Positions 23,291 to 32,593 are shown, counted from the first letter of the stretch. The stretch is 51,262 bases of DNA from an uncultured Lachnospiraceae bacterium (GCA_902779505.1 CACZBZ010000011.1:1-51262), one strand, 5' to 3'. Program-made: numbers and translations. The notes: a model not told the origin generated them from the letters alone.

Positions 23291-24205
23291 TTATTTTGTT
23301 CCTTTTCCAAGTATTGCAACGATTCTCTCAAAATCGTCATTGTTATAAAAATCTATCTCTATCTTGCCGGCACCCTTGTTGTCTTTTGAACTGATAGACA
23401 CCTTGGTTCCGAGAGATACTTTAAGATCTTCTGCCGTTTTTTCGTATATGGCAAGCAGAGATTCATTAATTTCTTTTTCTTTAACCGGTTTTTTGGGTTC
23501 ATTCATGTTCTTGATATATTTTTCAATATCTCGAACACTCATCTTGTCGTTGTAAATTTTCAGAGCTATTCTGTACTGTTCATCAGGATTCTCAACGGGA
23601 ATTATTGCTCTTGCATGTCCTTCCGACAATTCTCCATCAATAATCATCTGCTGAACGTTATCACAAAGCTTTAAAAGTCTTACTGAGTTGGCAATTGTTG
23701 CTCTGCTCTTGCTTACTCTGTCGGCTACTTCATCCTGCTTAAGATTGAACTCAGTCATAAGACGCTTATAGGTCCTGGCTTCTTCAATTGCATTAAGATC
23801 CTCTCTCTGAATATTTTCAATAAGAGAAATCTCAAGAATCTCCTGCTCTGTAAAGTTTCTTATTATTACAGGAACTTTTTTAAGACCGGCTTCCTTGCTG
23901 GCTCTCCATCTTCTTTCACCGGCTACTATTTCATAATATGTGCCTCTGTCCTGAACTAAAATAGGTGTTATCAGTCCATGTTGCTTAATTGAATCAGCCA
24001 AATCTTTAAGTTTATCTTTGTCAAAATACTGACGGGGCTGATTTCTGTTTGGTTCAACCTTATTGATATCAACCAATGTTTCGCTTGAGCCGCCATTGGT
24101 TTCTTCAGTTTTCTTTTCAGTTACTTTGTTTACCTGTTTTTTCTTGTCACTTACATCAGGTATAAGTGCATCAAGACCTTTTCCCAATCCTCTTTTAACT
24201 GCCAT
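23291..24205 (-). CDS. parB: Chromosome partitioning protein ParB (Spo0J)
   Basis: ParB binds parS, loads as a CTP-dependent clamp and spreads to form the segregation complex. The 304-residue protein begins RGLGKGLDALIPD and contains NRNQPRQYFD, the CTP-binding GERRWRASKEAG and the ENIQREDLNAIEEA motif. The helix-turn-helix reads TYKRLMTEFNLKQDEVADRVSKS (in parts: FNLKQDEVADRVSKSRATIA). A C-terminal dimerisation domain ends the protein. Length is normal. Two perfect parS sites lie about 0.95-1 kb upstream of its start, on the far side of parA. Confidence 0.95.
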   Translation of the reverse strand: MAVKRGLGKGLDALIPDVSDKKKQVNKVTEKKTEETNGGSSETLVDINKVEPNRNQPRQYFDKDKLKDLADSIKQHGLITPILVQDRGTYYEIVAGERRWRASKEAGLKKVPVIIRNFTEQEILEISLIENIQREDLNAIEEARTYKRLMTEFNLKQDEVADRVSKSRATIANSVRLLKLCDNVQQMIIDGELSEGHARAIIPVENPDEQYRIALKIYNDKMSVRDIEKYIKNMNEPKKPVKEKEINESLLAIYEKTAEDLKVSLGTKVSISSKDNKGAGKIEIDFYNNDDFERIVAILGKGTK

Positions 24206-24219
24206 AACTCATCCTTTTC

Positions 24220-24978
24220 CTAATTATTAATAATCTCTTTTGCCAAATTACGATAAGCTTCTGTTCCCATAGACTTTGGATCATATTTACAGATCGGTTC
24301 TCCGTAACTGGGAGCTTCAGCAAGTCTGATACTTCTTGGAATTACTGTATTGAATACGTGATAGTGGAAATTAGCCGTAACATTTTCCACAACCTGTGCC
24401 GAAAGATTTGTTCTGGAATCATACATTGTAAATACGACTCCTTCCATATCAAGTCCCGGACTCAGTCTTTCTTTGACAAGATTGACTGTATGTATAAGCT
24501 GGCTTAATCCTTCCAAAGCATAATACTCACACTGAATCGGAACAAGTACACTGTTTGCTGTTGTAAGTGCATTAACTGTTAATACACTGAGTGAGGGAGG
24601 ACAATCAATCAATACATAATCATATTTACTGCTGACCTTCTCTATTGCTTTCTTGAGTACAAAATTCTGATCTTCAACACCTATCAGTTCAATCTCTACT
24701 GCTGAAAGATGTACATTGGATGGTATCAGTGAGAGATTGTCGTATACGTTATCGATAATACAATCTTCTACTGTACACTCTCCCAATATCAACTGGTATA
24801 CCGTGTTTTCGACTTCATTTTTATCAACTCCCAGACCACTGGTTGTATTACCCTGCGGGTCTGTATCGATAACCAGAACTTTTTTTCCTTCTTCCGCAAG
24901 AGCTGCGGAAAGATTAATGGCTGTTGTTGTTTTACCAACTCCGCCTTTTTGGTTGGCTATGGCAATAATTTTGCTCAT
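24220..24978 (-). CDS. parA: Chromosome partitioning ATPase ParA (Soj)
   Basis: A MinD/ParA-family ATPase that works with ParB in origin segregation and, in Bacillus, also controls DnaA activity. The 252-residue protein has the deviant Walker A KGGVGKTTT (11-19), the switch/Walker A' DTDPQGN, and Walker B YVLIDCPPSLS. Length is normal. It is the first gene of the operon parA-parB-DUF4446-HD-GYP-serS-DUF3881. The upstream 247-base gap holds the parS cluster. Confidence 0.96.
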   Translation of the reverse strand: MSKIIAIANQKGGVGKTTTAINLSAALAEEGKKVLVIDTDPQGNTTSGLGVDKNEVENTVYQLILGECTVEDCIIDNVYDNLSLIPSNVHLSAVEIELIGVEDQNFVLKKAIEKVSSKYDYVLIDCPPSLSVLTVNALTTANSVLVPIQCEYYALEGLSQLIHTVNLVKERLSPGLDMEGVVFTMYDSRTNLSAQVVENVTANFHYHVFNTVIPRSIRLAEAPSYGEPICKYDPKSMGTEAYRNLAKEIINN

Positions 24979-25074
24979 TTATTTCCTCCATAATATGGTT
25001 TGTTTCTTTTCATCACTGTTCAACATTATATCACTATTTGTATCTACATTCTACTGTAAAACGTGTCTTAAAAA

Positions 25075-25110
25075 TGTTTCACGGGCTCTTTTTCTGGTAT
25101 TTGTTTCACG
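25075..25110. promoter_or_regulatory. Two parS half-sites
   Basis: TGTTTCACG occurs at 25075-25083 and 25102-25110 without the second arm. They have the same orientation as the left arm of the two perfect sites just to the right. They may be decayed parS sites or weak ParB contacts. Confidence 0.5.
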
Positions 25111-25135
25111 ATTTTTACAAGATTTAGGGGTCAAA

Positions 25136-25151
25136 TGTTTCACGTGAAACA
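25136..25151. promoter_or_regulatory. parS site 1
   Basis: TGTTTCACGTGAAACA, a perfect 16-base palindrome matching the near-universal parS consensus TGTTNCACGTGAAACA. It lies about 160 bases upstream of parA, roughly 8.5 kb from the origin. Confidence 0.96.
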
Positions 25152-25183
25152 TTATCTTGGGGTCAAAGAGAAAAATAATAGGA

Positions 25184-25199
25184 TGTTTCACGTGAAACA
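25184..25199. promoter_or_regulatory. parS site 2
   Basis: A second identical TGTTTCACGTGAAACA, 48 bases from the first. It is embedded in a longer palindrome (25181-25202, GGA...TCC) that is followed on the minus strand by TATTATTTTT. It could therefore also end transcripts from the response-regulator gene (stop at 25226). Confidence 0.95.
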
Positions 25200-25225
25200 T
25201 CCTAAAATAATTATTAAAAACTTTT

Positions 25226-25846
25226 TTATATGCTTACAAGATTGTTTTTGATTGCAAAAACGGCAGCCTGTGTTCTGTCAGTAACTTCAATCTTCTTAAA
25301 GATATTTGAAATATGATTCTTAACAGTTCTCTCACTGATGTTAAGCTTGGCTGCAATATCTTTATTAAATCCACCGACAGCCATAAGCTTAAGTACATCC
25401 ATCTCTCTTCTTGTTAATGACTTAATCTTATCAACTTCCATATCCTTATGAACCAGATAATTGTTAAGAGAAGGAATAAGTTTGGGTTGAATATAATTCT
25501 CACCATTCATAATAGAATAGATTGCTGTCTTCAGTTCATCAAATCCGGCGTCTTTTAATATATAACCTTCAACACCTATATCTGTAGCTCTGACCAGATA
25601 TTCAACCTCATTGTGAACAGTTAACATCAATACTTTTGTAGGAATCTTTCTTCTTCGTATACCATTCATACCCGGCATATTAATGTCCAAAAGAAGAATA
25701 TCAATCTGAACATTCTGCAGCATCTCAAGACATTCCTGTCCATTGGATGACTCACAGATAACTCTCATATCATCATTAAATTCCAGAAGCTGACGAATAC
25801 CTTCACGTATTAAGTTATGATCGTCGACCAACATTATCTTAATCAT
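25226..25846 (-). CDS. NarL/LuxR-type response regulator with a shortened receiver domain
   Basis: A cytoplasmic 206-residue regulator with a receiver domain (about 1-120) and a C-terminal LuxR-type helix-turn-helix (about 143-206, SLTRREMDVLKLMAVGGFNKDIA, in parts: LTRREMDVLKLMA and ISERTVKNHISNIFKKI). The phospho-acceptor is D54 in LLLDINMPGMNG, with acidic D8/D9, T76 and K98 also in place. After MPGMNGI the sequence jumps to RRRKIPTKVLMLT, about six residues shorter than DegU-like relatives and within helix 3. The frame is kept, so a protein is made, but its receiver fold may be impaired. The partner kinase gene just upstream is also damaged. Confidence 0.82.
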   Translation of the reverse strand: MIKIMLVDDHNLIREGIRQLLEFNDDMRVICESSNGQECLEMLQNVQIDILLLDINMPGMNGIRRRKIPTKVLMLTVHNEVEYLVRATDIGVEGYILKDAGFDELKTAIYSIMNGENYIQPKLIPSLNNYLVHKDMEVDKIKSLTRREMDVLKLMAVGGFNKDIAAKLNISERTVKNHISNIFKKIEVTDRTQAAVFAIKNNLVSI

Positions 25847-25905
25847 AAATAACCTCTTTCAAATCTATAAATAAAGTATACTCTAAAAAACAATTAATTA
25901 AAACA

Positions 25906-26491
25906 TCACAAGGGAACAAAAATGGAAATATTTGTACCCTTACCTATGGTTGAATCAATACTAATGACTCCACCCATCATATTTACTCTCTCCTGAATTA
26001 TGGACAGACCGTAATGCTTAACCCTGTTTGTCCTGGCAGGAAATATTAACAGTGATATTTTTACCCTGGGAATGTGCTTCGGAATTCTTAATGCATTCCA
26101 TAATACATCTGTAGAATTCAAGTTTCAAAGTATTGGAAGGAAAATCTATATCTTCTATATTGTAAGTATATTTAATAAGAGATTTACTGTTCATATCTCT
26201 TAAAGCATTTTCAACCGCCTCTTTAAACCCGAGATCGTCAAAGGTCATTGGCCTGAGATTATAGATAGAATTACGAATTTCATCACTGACCTGTTTTACA
26301 AGCTTACTGATCTCAGCAATCTCAAGCTTTGACATATTGGGATCTTTATCAATATAAAGTCCTGCCAATTCCAGTTTCTGTACAACATGAGCAAGGGTTT
26401 GCAGAGAAGTATCATGAAGCTCTTTGGCAATTCTTTGTCTTTCATACTCCTGAATCTGTATGTAATTTTCAAAAATCTCTTTTTTCTTCAT
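25906..26491 (-). pseudogene. DegS/NarX-type histidine kinase, broken by an internal deletion and frameshift
   Basis: The first frame (26018-26491) starts MKKKEIFENY and has a HisKA_3 dimerisation helix with the phospho-acceptor His (H26 in ELHDTSLQ), then the LRPMTFDDLG region. It continues to the N-box (MECIKNSEAHSQGKNI) of the ATPase domain, then reads QDKQG and stops. A second frame resumes at KHYGLSIIQERVNMMGG (the G2-like region) and ends at 25906 in GKGTNISIFVPL. The about 20 residues in between, including the D-box DDGxGF that binds ATP, are missing. The product could not bind ATP normally. No sensor or membrane domain precedes the kinase core. It lies between rsmG and the response regulator in one transcription direction. 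Confidence 0.85.
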
Positions 26492-26504
26492 ATAAGGTCC
26501 TGTA

Positions 26505-27209
26505 TTATAAAGGCTGCTTGGAAGGAGTTCCTGCCTTACGTGGATATTTCATGGATGTTTCTTTAATCTTATTAATTATAACAATACTTCTATCATAGTC
26601 AGTTGAAGGAAGAACGAAATTAACAACTTCTGATATTTTACCTCCGAGAAGATCAATAGCTTTATCGGCAGATTCTACTTCTTCCCTTACCTTTTCAGAT
26701 TTATATGCAGCAAAAAAACCACCCATCTTTACAAAAGGAAGACACAATTCAGTCAAAGTAGAAAGATTGGCAACCGCTCTGGAAACACAGATATCATACT
26801 TTTCTCTGAATTCTCCCCTTCCATAATCTTCTGCTCGACCATGAAAAGCTTTAACATTAACAAGTCCAAGCTCATCAATTACTTCATTCAAAAAAGAAAC
26901 TCGTTTGTTAAGCGAATCAAGAAGAGTAATTTTAATATCCGGAAAAACTATTGCTATGGGAATTCCGGGAAATCCCGCACCTGTTCCAACATCAATAAGA
27001 TTGGAACAAGTTTTAATATCAACTGCTTTAATGATAGAAAGAGAATCCAAAAAATGTTTGATCATTACTTCATCATAATCTGTTATGGCAGTAAGATTGA
27101 ATTTACTATTCCATTCAATAAGAAGTTCATAATATCTTTGGAATTTAACCTCTTTGTCTCCATCCAATTCTATATTAATTTCTTTAAATAAATCTTTAAG
27201 TTCTGACAA
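26505..27209 (-). CDS. rsmG: 16S rRNA (guanine527-N7)-methyltransferase
   Basis: RsmG (GidB) methylates G527 of 16S rRNA; its loss gives low-level streptomycin resistance. The 234-residue protein has the SAM-binding motif LIDVGTGAGFPGIPIAI (about 67-83), the downstream LLDSLNKRVSFLNE and the SRAVANLSTLTELC segment, all diagnostic. Length is normal. It follows mnmG by 2 bases, as in most Firmicutes, and precedes the damaged kinase by 13 bases. Confidence 0.95.
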   Translation of the reverse strand: MSELKDLFKEINIELDGDKEVKFQRYYELLIEWNSKFNLTAITDYDEVMIKHFLDSLSIIKAVDIKTCSNLIDVGTGAGFPGIPIAIVFPDIKITLLDSLNKRVSFLNEVIDELGLVNVKAFHGRAEDYGRGEFREKYDICVSRAVANLSTLTELCLPFVKMGGFFAAYKSEKVREEVESADKAIDLLGGKISEVVNFVLPSTDYDRSIVIINKIKETSMKYPRKAGTPSKQPL

Positions 27210-27211
27210 GA

Positions 27212-29152
27212 TTATTTTCCTTTATGTTCCATATATACAAGCAACACAGAAATATCAGCCGGAGAAACACCGGATATTCTGGATGCCTGACCGATATTAA
27301 CAGGTCGAAGATCAATTAATTTCTGTCTTGCTTCTTTTCTGAGACTGTTAACATCATTATAATCTATATCCGCAGGAATTTTCTTGGATTCCATTTTTTT
27401 GAATTGCTCTACCTGCTTAATCTGTCTGCTGATATAACCTTCATACTTAATCTCAATCTCAACCTGTTCGCAAACTTCATGAGATAATGAAGGTCTCTCA
27501 TCATCTATCTCTGACAGACAGGAATAATTAAGTTCGGGTCTGCATAAGAGATCCGAAAGACTGCATCCTGACTTCAAAGGAGTTGTGTTATATTTTTCAA
27601 GGAAAGAATTAATCCTGTCATTTGCTCCAACGATAGTGGATTTAAATCTTTCAATCTCTTTCTTAATTAAATCTTCCTTCTCATTAAGATGATTAAGCTC
27701 TTCATCAGTAATCAATCCAATATCATATCCGATTCTTCTTAATCTGATATCAGCATTATCCTGTCTTAAAAGAAGTCGGTATTCAGCTCTTGAAGTCATC
27801 ATTCTGTAAGGCTCATGAGATTCTTTTGTAACAAGATCATCGATAAGAACACCGATATATCCCTGAGACCTGTCAATAATTATGGCTTCCTTATTACTAA
27901 CATATCTTGCCGCATTGATTCCGGCAATAAGACCCTGGGCTGCAGCTTCTTCATATCCGCTGGAACCGTTAAACTGACCTCCGGAAAAAAGACCGGCGAT
28001 TTTCTTAAACTGCAAAGAGGGTAAGAGCTGATTGGCATCAATGCAATCATATTCGATGGCATATGCATTTTTTACAATCCTGCAATTTTCCAAACCGGGT
28101 ACTGTTCGATACATAGCCAACTGAACATCTTCAGGAAGAGATGAAGACATTCCGCCTATATACATTTCATTGGTATGCAAACCTTCAGGTTCAATAAATA
28201 CCTGATGTCTGTCTTTATCGGCAAAGCGTACAACCTTATCTTCGATACTGGGACAATATCTCGGACCGGTTCCTTCAATAACACCGGCATAAATAGGAGA
28301 CCTGTCAAGATTATCACGAATAATCTTATGAGTCTCTTCATTTGTATAAGTAAGATAACAACTTATCTGATCAATCTGTACGGAATCCGGGTCAGTTGAA
28401 AATGAAAATGGTGTAATATATTCATCACCAAACTGTTCCTGCATCTTACTGTAATCAATGGTTCTTCCATCCATTCGTGCAGGAGTTCCCGTCTTAAATC
28501 TTCGAAGTTCAATTCCCAAATTCTTTAAAGAGTCACTAAGATAATTTGCTGCTTTTAATCCATTTGGACCAGTATAGGAAATAGCTTCTCCGCAGAGACA
28601 TCTTGCTTTAAGATAAGTTCCTGTACAAAGAACTACTGCCTTGCACTCATATACCGCACCGGTAAATATTTTTACACCACCGATCACAGGATTATCATTA
28701 GTCTTTTCATAAGGCATCACTTCATTAAATTCATCAAGATGCTCTATATCTTCAACTGTAAGTAATTCTGTTACTTCGGCCTGCTTTATTATAAGATGTT
28801 CCTGATTTTCAAGAACTTTTCTCATTTCACGTGAATAATCGGCTTTATCTGCCTGAGCTCTGAGAGAATGAACTGCCGGTCCTTTTGAAGAATTCAACAT
28901 CTTAGACTGGATAAAAGTCTTATCGATGTTTTTTCCCATTTCGCCACCTAAAGCATCTACTTCTCTTACAAGATGACCTTTTGAGCTTCCGCCTACATTA
29001 GGATTGCAAGGCATAAGCGCAATACTGTCAACACTTACTGTAAAAATAACTGTTTCAAGTCCAAGGCGCGCTGAAGCAAGAGCCGCTTCACATCCTGCAT
29101 GTCCGGCTCCTATTACACAAATATCAACTTTTTCCCTGATTTTACTTTTCAC
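27212..29152 (-). CDS. mnmG: tRNA uridine-5-carboxymethylaminomethyl modification enzyme MnmG
   Basis: MnmG (GidA), with MnmE, installs the cmnm5 group on U34 of several tRNAs using FAD and NADH. The 646-residue protein begins with the FAD dinucleotide-binding motif [12 protein letters not shown] (14-25) and has [23 protein letters not shown] (in parts: [13 protein letters not shown]), [10 protein letters not shown] and the C-terminal [15 protein letters not shown]. Length is close to normal. The start is GTG at 29152, 8 bases after AAAAGG. It lies 12 bases after mnmE. Confidence 0.95.
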   Translation of the reverse strand: MKSKIREKVDICVIGAGHAGCEAALASARLGLETVIFTVSVDSIALMPCNPNVGGSSKGHLVREVDALGGEMGKNIDKTFIQSKMLNSSKGPAVHSLRAQADKADYSREMRKVLENQEHLIIKQAEVTELLTVEDIEHLDEFNEVMPYEKTNDNPVIGGVKIFTGAVYECKAVVLCTGTYLKARCLCGEAISYTGPNGLKAANYLSDSLKNLGIELRRFKTGTPARMDGRTIDYSKMQEQFGDEYITPFSFSTDPDSVQIDQISCYLTYTNEETHKIIRDNLDRSPIYAGVIEGTGPRYCPSIEDKVVRFADKDRHQVFIEPEGLHTNEMYIGGMSSSLPEDVQLAMYRTVPGLENCRIVKNAYAIEYDCIDANQLLPSLQFKKIAGLFSGGQFNGSSGYEEAAAQGLIAGINAARYVSNKEAIIIDRSQGYIGVLIDDLVTKESHEPYRMMTSRAEYRLLLRQDNADIRLRRIGYDIGLITDEELNHLNEKEDLIKKEIERFKSTIVGANDRINSFLEKYNTTPLKSGCSLSDLLCRPELNYSCLSEIDDERPSLSHEVCEQVEIEIKYEGYISRQIKQVEQFKKMESKKIPADIDYNDVNSLRKEARQKLIDLRPVNIGQASRISGVSPADISVLLVYMEHKGK

Positions 29153-29164
29153 AACAAAAACCTT

Positions 29165-30562
29165 TTATTTACCCATGCAAAATTTTGAGAAAATCTCATT
29201 TACAAGATCATCATCTATTTCTTCACCGATAACTTTACCCAAAGAAGCATATGCATTAGTCATATCTATTGTAAGCATGTCTTCCGGCATTCCATTATTA
29301 ATTCCATCGATCACAAGCTTAAGACTTGATAAAGCATCTTCAACATTATTTTTCTGTCTCAAAGAAGTGATCATAGATTCATTATTGGAAGAAATTTTTC
29401 CCAATGAAAACATATCATATATACATTTAGCAAATTCTTCCATACCCTTATTGTCTTTAACAGATAAAGGAATAATTGTAATATTTGATACATTAATCGA
29501 ATCAGCAAAGATTGTCTTAATATCATCTTCTTTAGTTATTGCTTTAAGATCTGTTTTATTATATAAAACAATTACCTTTTTACTATCAAGATATGATACT
29601 ATTTTACGATCATTCTCATCCAGCTCAACGGATGAATCCACTACATAAAGAATAAGATCTGCATCATCAATATAATTAAGAGTTTTATCCACTCCCATTT
29701 TTTCAATAATATCATCGGTATCTCTTACTCCGGCCGTATCAACAATATTCAGATTGATACCTTCAACAAGAACAGATTCTTCCAAAGCATCTCTGGTTGT
29801 ACCGGCAATATCCGTAACAATTGCTCTGTCATGACCCATAAGCATATTCAAAAAGGATGATTTTCCGGCATTTGGTTTGCCTACAATCACCGTGTTTATG
29901 CCGTTTTTAACGATTTTTCCATTGTCATAGGATGCGATAAGAGAATCCAAAACGTGGATTTCACCATTTATTTCTTCTGATAATCGATTCTGAAGGCCCT
30001 CCAATGATATGTGTTCAGGGTCGTCCAAAGCCGATTCAATAAATGCAATCTCATAAATAAGTTCATCACGAACTTTAATTATCTTATTTTTAATATCTCC
30101 CCTAAGATTTCTGATGCCGGCTTTTAAAGAATAATCATTATCGGCATTAATAACATCCATTACAGATTCAGCCTGAGACAGATCAATTCTTCCATTTAAA
30201 AAAGCCCGCTTCGTAAATTCACCGGGTTCAGCAATTCTGGCACCGTACTTAACTACCAAATCAAGGATTTTTTTGGTAACAAGAATTCCACCATGACAAT
30301 TAATCTCAACCACATCTTCCATGGTATAACTTTTGGGAGCTCTCATTACCGAAACCAGAACTTCATCAATTATATTATTATCTTCATCAATTATGAAACC
30401 ATAATTGAGATAGTTGCTTTCACTTTTAGATAAATTATCATATTTGCTACATTTAAAAATTCTATTTACTATATCAATAGAATTATGTCCGCTTATTCTG
30501 ATAATAGAAATACCGGAATTAGATAAGGCTGTTGCAATTCCGGCTATTGTATCTTCTTTCAT
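29165..30562 (-). CDS. mnmE: tRNA modification GTPase MnmE
   Basis: MnmE is the GTPase partner of MnmG in wobble-uridine modification. The 465-residue protein has the N-terminal formyl-THF-binding domain starting DTIAGIATALSNSGI, the G domain (G1 GKPNAGKSS, G2 GTTRD, G3 DTAG, G4 NKTD) and the obligatory C-terminal CMGK. Length is normal and all motifs are intact. A strong terminator separates it from jag, so it needs its own promoter or read-through; a TATAAT is seen close to that terminator. Confidence 0.95.
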   Translation of the reverse strand: MKEDTIAGIATALSNSGISIIRISGHNSIDIVNRIFKCSKYDNLSKSESNYLNYGFIIDEDNNIIDEVLVSVMRAPKSYTMEDVVEINCHGGILVTKKILDLVVKYGARIAEPGEFTKRAFLNGRIDLSQAESVMDVINADNDYSLKAGIRNLRGDIKNKIIKVRDELIYEIAFIESALDDPEHISLEGLQNRLSEEINGEIHVLDSLIASYDNGKIVKNGINTVIVGKPNAGKSSFLNMLMGHDRAIVTDIAGTTRDALEESVLVEGINLNIVDTAGVRDTDDIIEKMGVDKTLNYIDDADLILYVVDSSVELDENDRKIVSYLDSKKVIVLYNKTDLKAITKEDDIKTIFADSINVSNITIIPLSVKDNKGMEEFAKCIYDMFSLGKISSNNESMITSLRQKNNVEDALSSLKLVIDGINNGMPEDMLTIDMTNAYASLGKVIGEEIDDDLVNEIFSKFCMGK

Positions 30563-30593
30563 TTTTTGTTTCCACTAATAATTATAAAAAACG

Positions 30594-30617
30594 AAAAAGG
30601 GGAGGAAAAACCTCCCC
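30594..30617 (-). terminator. Terminator between jag and mnmE
   Basis: GGGGAGG and CCTCCCC (30599-30605 and 30611-30617) form a perfect 7-bp GC-rich stem with a 5-base loop. TTTTT follows on the minus strand. It lies 9 bases after the jag stop. Confidence 0.88.
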
Positions 30618-30625
30618 GCAAAATC

Positions 30626-31249
30626 TTATTTCTTAAGTGATACAACTACATGTCTGAATGGCTCTTCACCTTCGCTGTGAGTTGTAACAAATTTATCATT
30701 CTGTAATGCTGAATGAATTATTCTTCTTTCATAAGGATTCATTGGTTCAAGTGAAAGAGGTCTTCTTGTTCTCTTTACCTTAAAAGCCATATTTTTTGCA
30801 AGATTCTCAAGTGTATCCTTACGACGCTGTCTGTAGTTTTCTGTATCTACCTTAACTCTTATATAATCCTGAGTTCCTTTGTTGACAACAAGTGATACAA
30901 GATACTGAAGTGAATCAAGTGTCTGTCCTCTTTTACCAATGAGAACTCCCATATCATCGCCTGAAAGATCTATCTCAATCTCTCTGTTAACAGCATCATA
31001 CTTTGTATCTATAACTACTGTCATATTCATTGCAGCAAATACATCATTTAAAAATGCCTTTGCAACATCTGTTGTAGAACTCTTTACTCTTGCCTTAATT
31101 ACCGCATCTTTAGAGCCGATTCCTAAAAATCCTGAACTTCCTTCTTCTACAACTTCATAATCCAACTTATCGCTGGTGATTGATAATGACTTACATGCTT
31201 CTGTAATGGCATCATCAACAGTTTTAGCACTAAATTCAGTAAAATCCAT
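30626..31249 (-). CDS. jag: RNA-binding protein Jag/KhpB
   Basis: An RNA-binding protein usually encoded after yidC, linked in Firmicutes to cell-division and envelope regulation. The 207-residue protein shows three domains in order: a Jag_N domain (about 1-55, SAKTVDDAITEAC...GFLGIGSKDA), a KH domain with GDDMGVLIGKRGQTLDSLQ (about 112-130), and an R3H domain (about 150-207, MNPYERRIIHSAL, HSEGEEPFRHV). It starts 12 bases after yidC. Confidence 0.93.
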   Translation of the reverse strand: MDFTEFSAKTVDDAITEACKSLSITSDKLDYEVVEEGSSGFLGIGSKDAVIKARVKSSTTDVAKAFLNDVFAAMNMTVVIDTKYDAVNREIEIDLSGDDMGVLIGKRGQTLDSLQYLVSLVVNKGTQDYIRVKVDTENYRQRRKDTLENLAKNMAFKVKRTRRPLSLEPMNPYERRIIHSALQNDKFVTTHSEGEEPFRHVVVSLKK

Positions 31250-31261
31250 TTTTTTTACTCC

Positions 31262-32554
31262 CTATTTATTATTCCTGTCATTATAATCTCTTACCATATT
31301 TGCCTTTGCGGCAATACTGCCGGGTTTTGCTTTTGAAGCATTTGACATTGCTTTGTTATATGCTTCATCTTTTTCAGCCTGGCTCATATTATTATTAATA
31401 TTAGCCTTGTTACTTATGCTTCTTGTATTCATACTTGCATAAGCACTCATCTTTTCAGCTGTCTCTTTTTTCTTCTCAAGCTTTTTCTTAGCTTTATCAG
31501 CATTTTTTTCAATAATGGCATCTATATCCATTTTATCAATATGTTTATTGATAATAATCTGTTGAATAGATCTGATAATAGCACCGGTAATCCAGTAAAT
31601 ACCCATACCAATAGGTAATGTATAACAGAAAAATGCTGACATAATGGGCATCATAAGATTCATAGTCTTCATGGACTGTGCCATCTGATTCTGACTCTGA
31701 TCCTGTGAATTGGCCGGCTGTGGCATTAACTTGGTATTGATCCACTGAGTTAATGCAGCAAGTAAAGGAATCATAATACCGCCGAGAACTATAAGAAAAT
31801 CTCTGTTTGCCCATCCTGTTTTAACATTAAATGATGGAGAATTGGCAATATTAAGACCTAAAAAACTATTAAATGATGCTATCTTCTGAGCTGTATCGTT
31901 GATCTGATCAGAAAGAGAAGGATAAACATTAACCATATCCTTCCATTCAGAAGTTGATGCTCTGTTAAGAACATCAATAATTGTATTCTTTACATATGTA
32001 GGATCATTTCCGGTAAAAAGTTCATTTGTAAACTGCTTACTGAAAGTCTTTGAATTCTGAAGAGTCTGTATATAATCTCTGATTCCATCCTGCACATATA
32101 ACTTATCAACAAGAACCATGAATACATCTTTTACTTTTCCAACATAAGCCGGAACTGCATATATAACACGGTATAAAGCCATAAGTATAGGCATCTGAAT
32201 AGCAAGCTGAACGCAACTACCTGTAGGTGAAACACCGTATTTTGCATACAACGCTTGGGTTTCTGCATTCATAGCAGCAACAGATTCATTATCTTTTTTG
32301 TTTTTATACTTTGCCTGAATAGCCTGAAGTTCAGGATTCATTTTAGCTGATAACTTTGAAAACTTCTGCTGCTTAATAGTAAGAGGTAATAAAAGCATAT
32401 ATATTACTAAAGTAAATAATATAATTGCCACACCAATATTAGGAATTCCTATGGTATCAAGAAAATTAAATATCCCTTCCATAAGAAAACCGAGCAACTT
32501 GGCTATAGGACCAAGGAATGCTCCGTCATATTGTGTTAATAATATACCTGTCAA
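31262..32554 (-). CDS. yidC: Membrane protein insertase YidC/OxaA
   Basis: Inserts and folds membrane proteins, alone or with SecYEG. The 430-residue protein has an N-terminal membrane segment and the conserved Oxa1 core: IPNIGVAIILFTLVIYMLLL, then AIQAKYKNKKDNESV, then KYGVSPTGSCVQLAIQMPIL (given in parts). The typical C-terminal pair LMMPIMSAFFCYTLPIGMGIY and IRSIQQIIINK precedes a basic, hydrophilic tail. A periplasm-facing insertion (about 190-240) sits between the membrane segments. The start is TTG at 32554, set by GGAGG 8 bases before it. No lipoprotein signal is seen. Confidence 0.93.
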   Translation of the reverse strand: MTGILLTQYDGAFLGPIAKLLGFLMEGIFNFLDTIGIPNIGVAIILFTLVIYMLLLPLTIKQQKFSKLSAKMNPELQAIQAKYKNKKDNESVAAMNAETQALYAKYGVSPTGSCVQLAIQMPILMALYRVIYAVPAYVGKVKDVFMVLVDKLYVQDGIRDYIQTLQNSKTFSKQFTNELFTGNDPTYVKNTIIDVLNRASTSEWKDMVNVYPSLSDQINDTAQKIASFNSFLGLNIANSPSFNVKTGWANRDFLIVLGGIMIPLLAALTQWINTKLMPQPANSQDQSQNQMAQSMKTMNLMMPIMSAFFCYTLPIGMGIYWITGAIIRSIQQIIINKHIDKMDIDAIIEKNADKAKKKLEKKKETAEKMSAYASMNTRSISNKANINNNMSQAEKDEAYNKAMSNASKAKPGSIAAKANMVRDYNDRNNK

Positions 32555-32593
32555 AACTAAATCCTCCTAATTAATAATAAGAAGTAATCTATA

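Noticed and set aside
28830-28848. CATTTCACGTGAATAA inside mnmG as a third parS
   Set aside because: Only the core TTCACGTGAA is kept (12 of 16 bases), and the bases encode a conserved part of MnmG.
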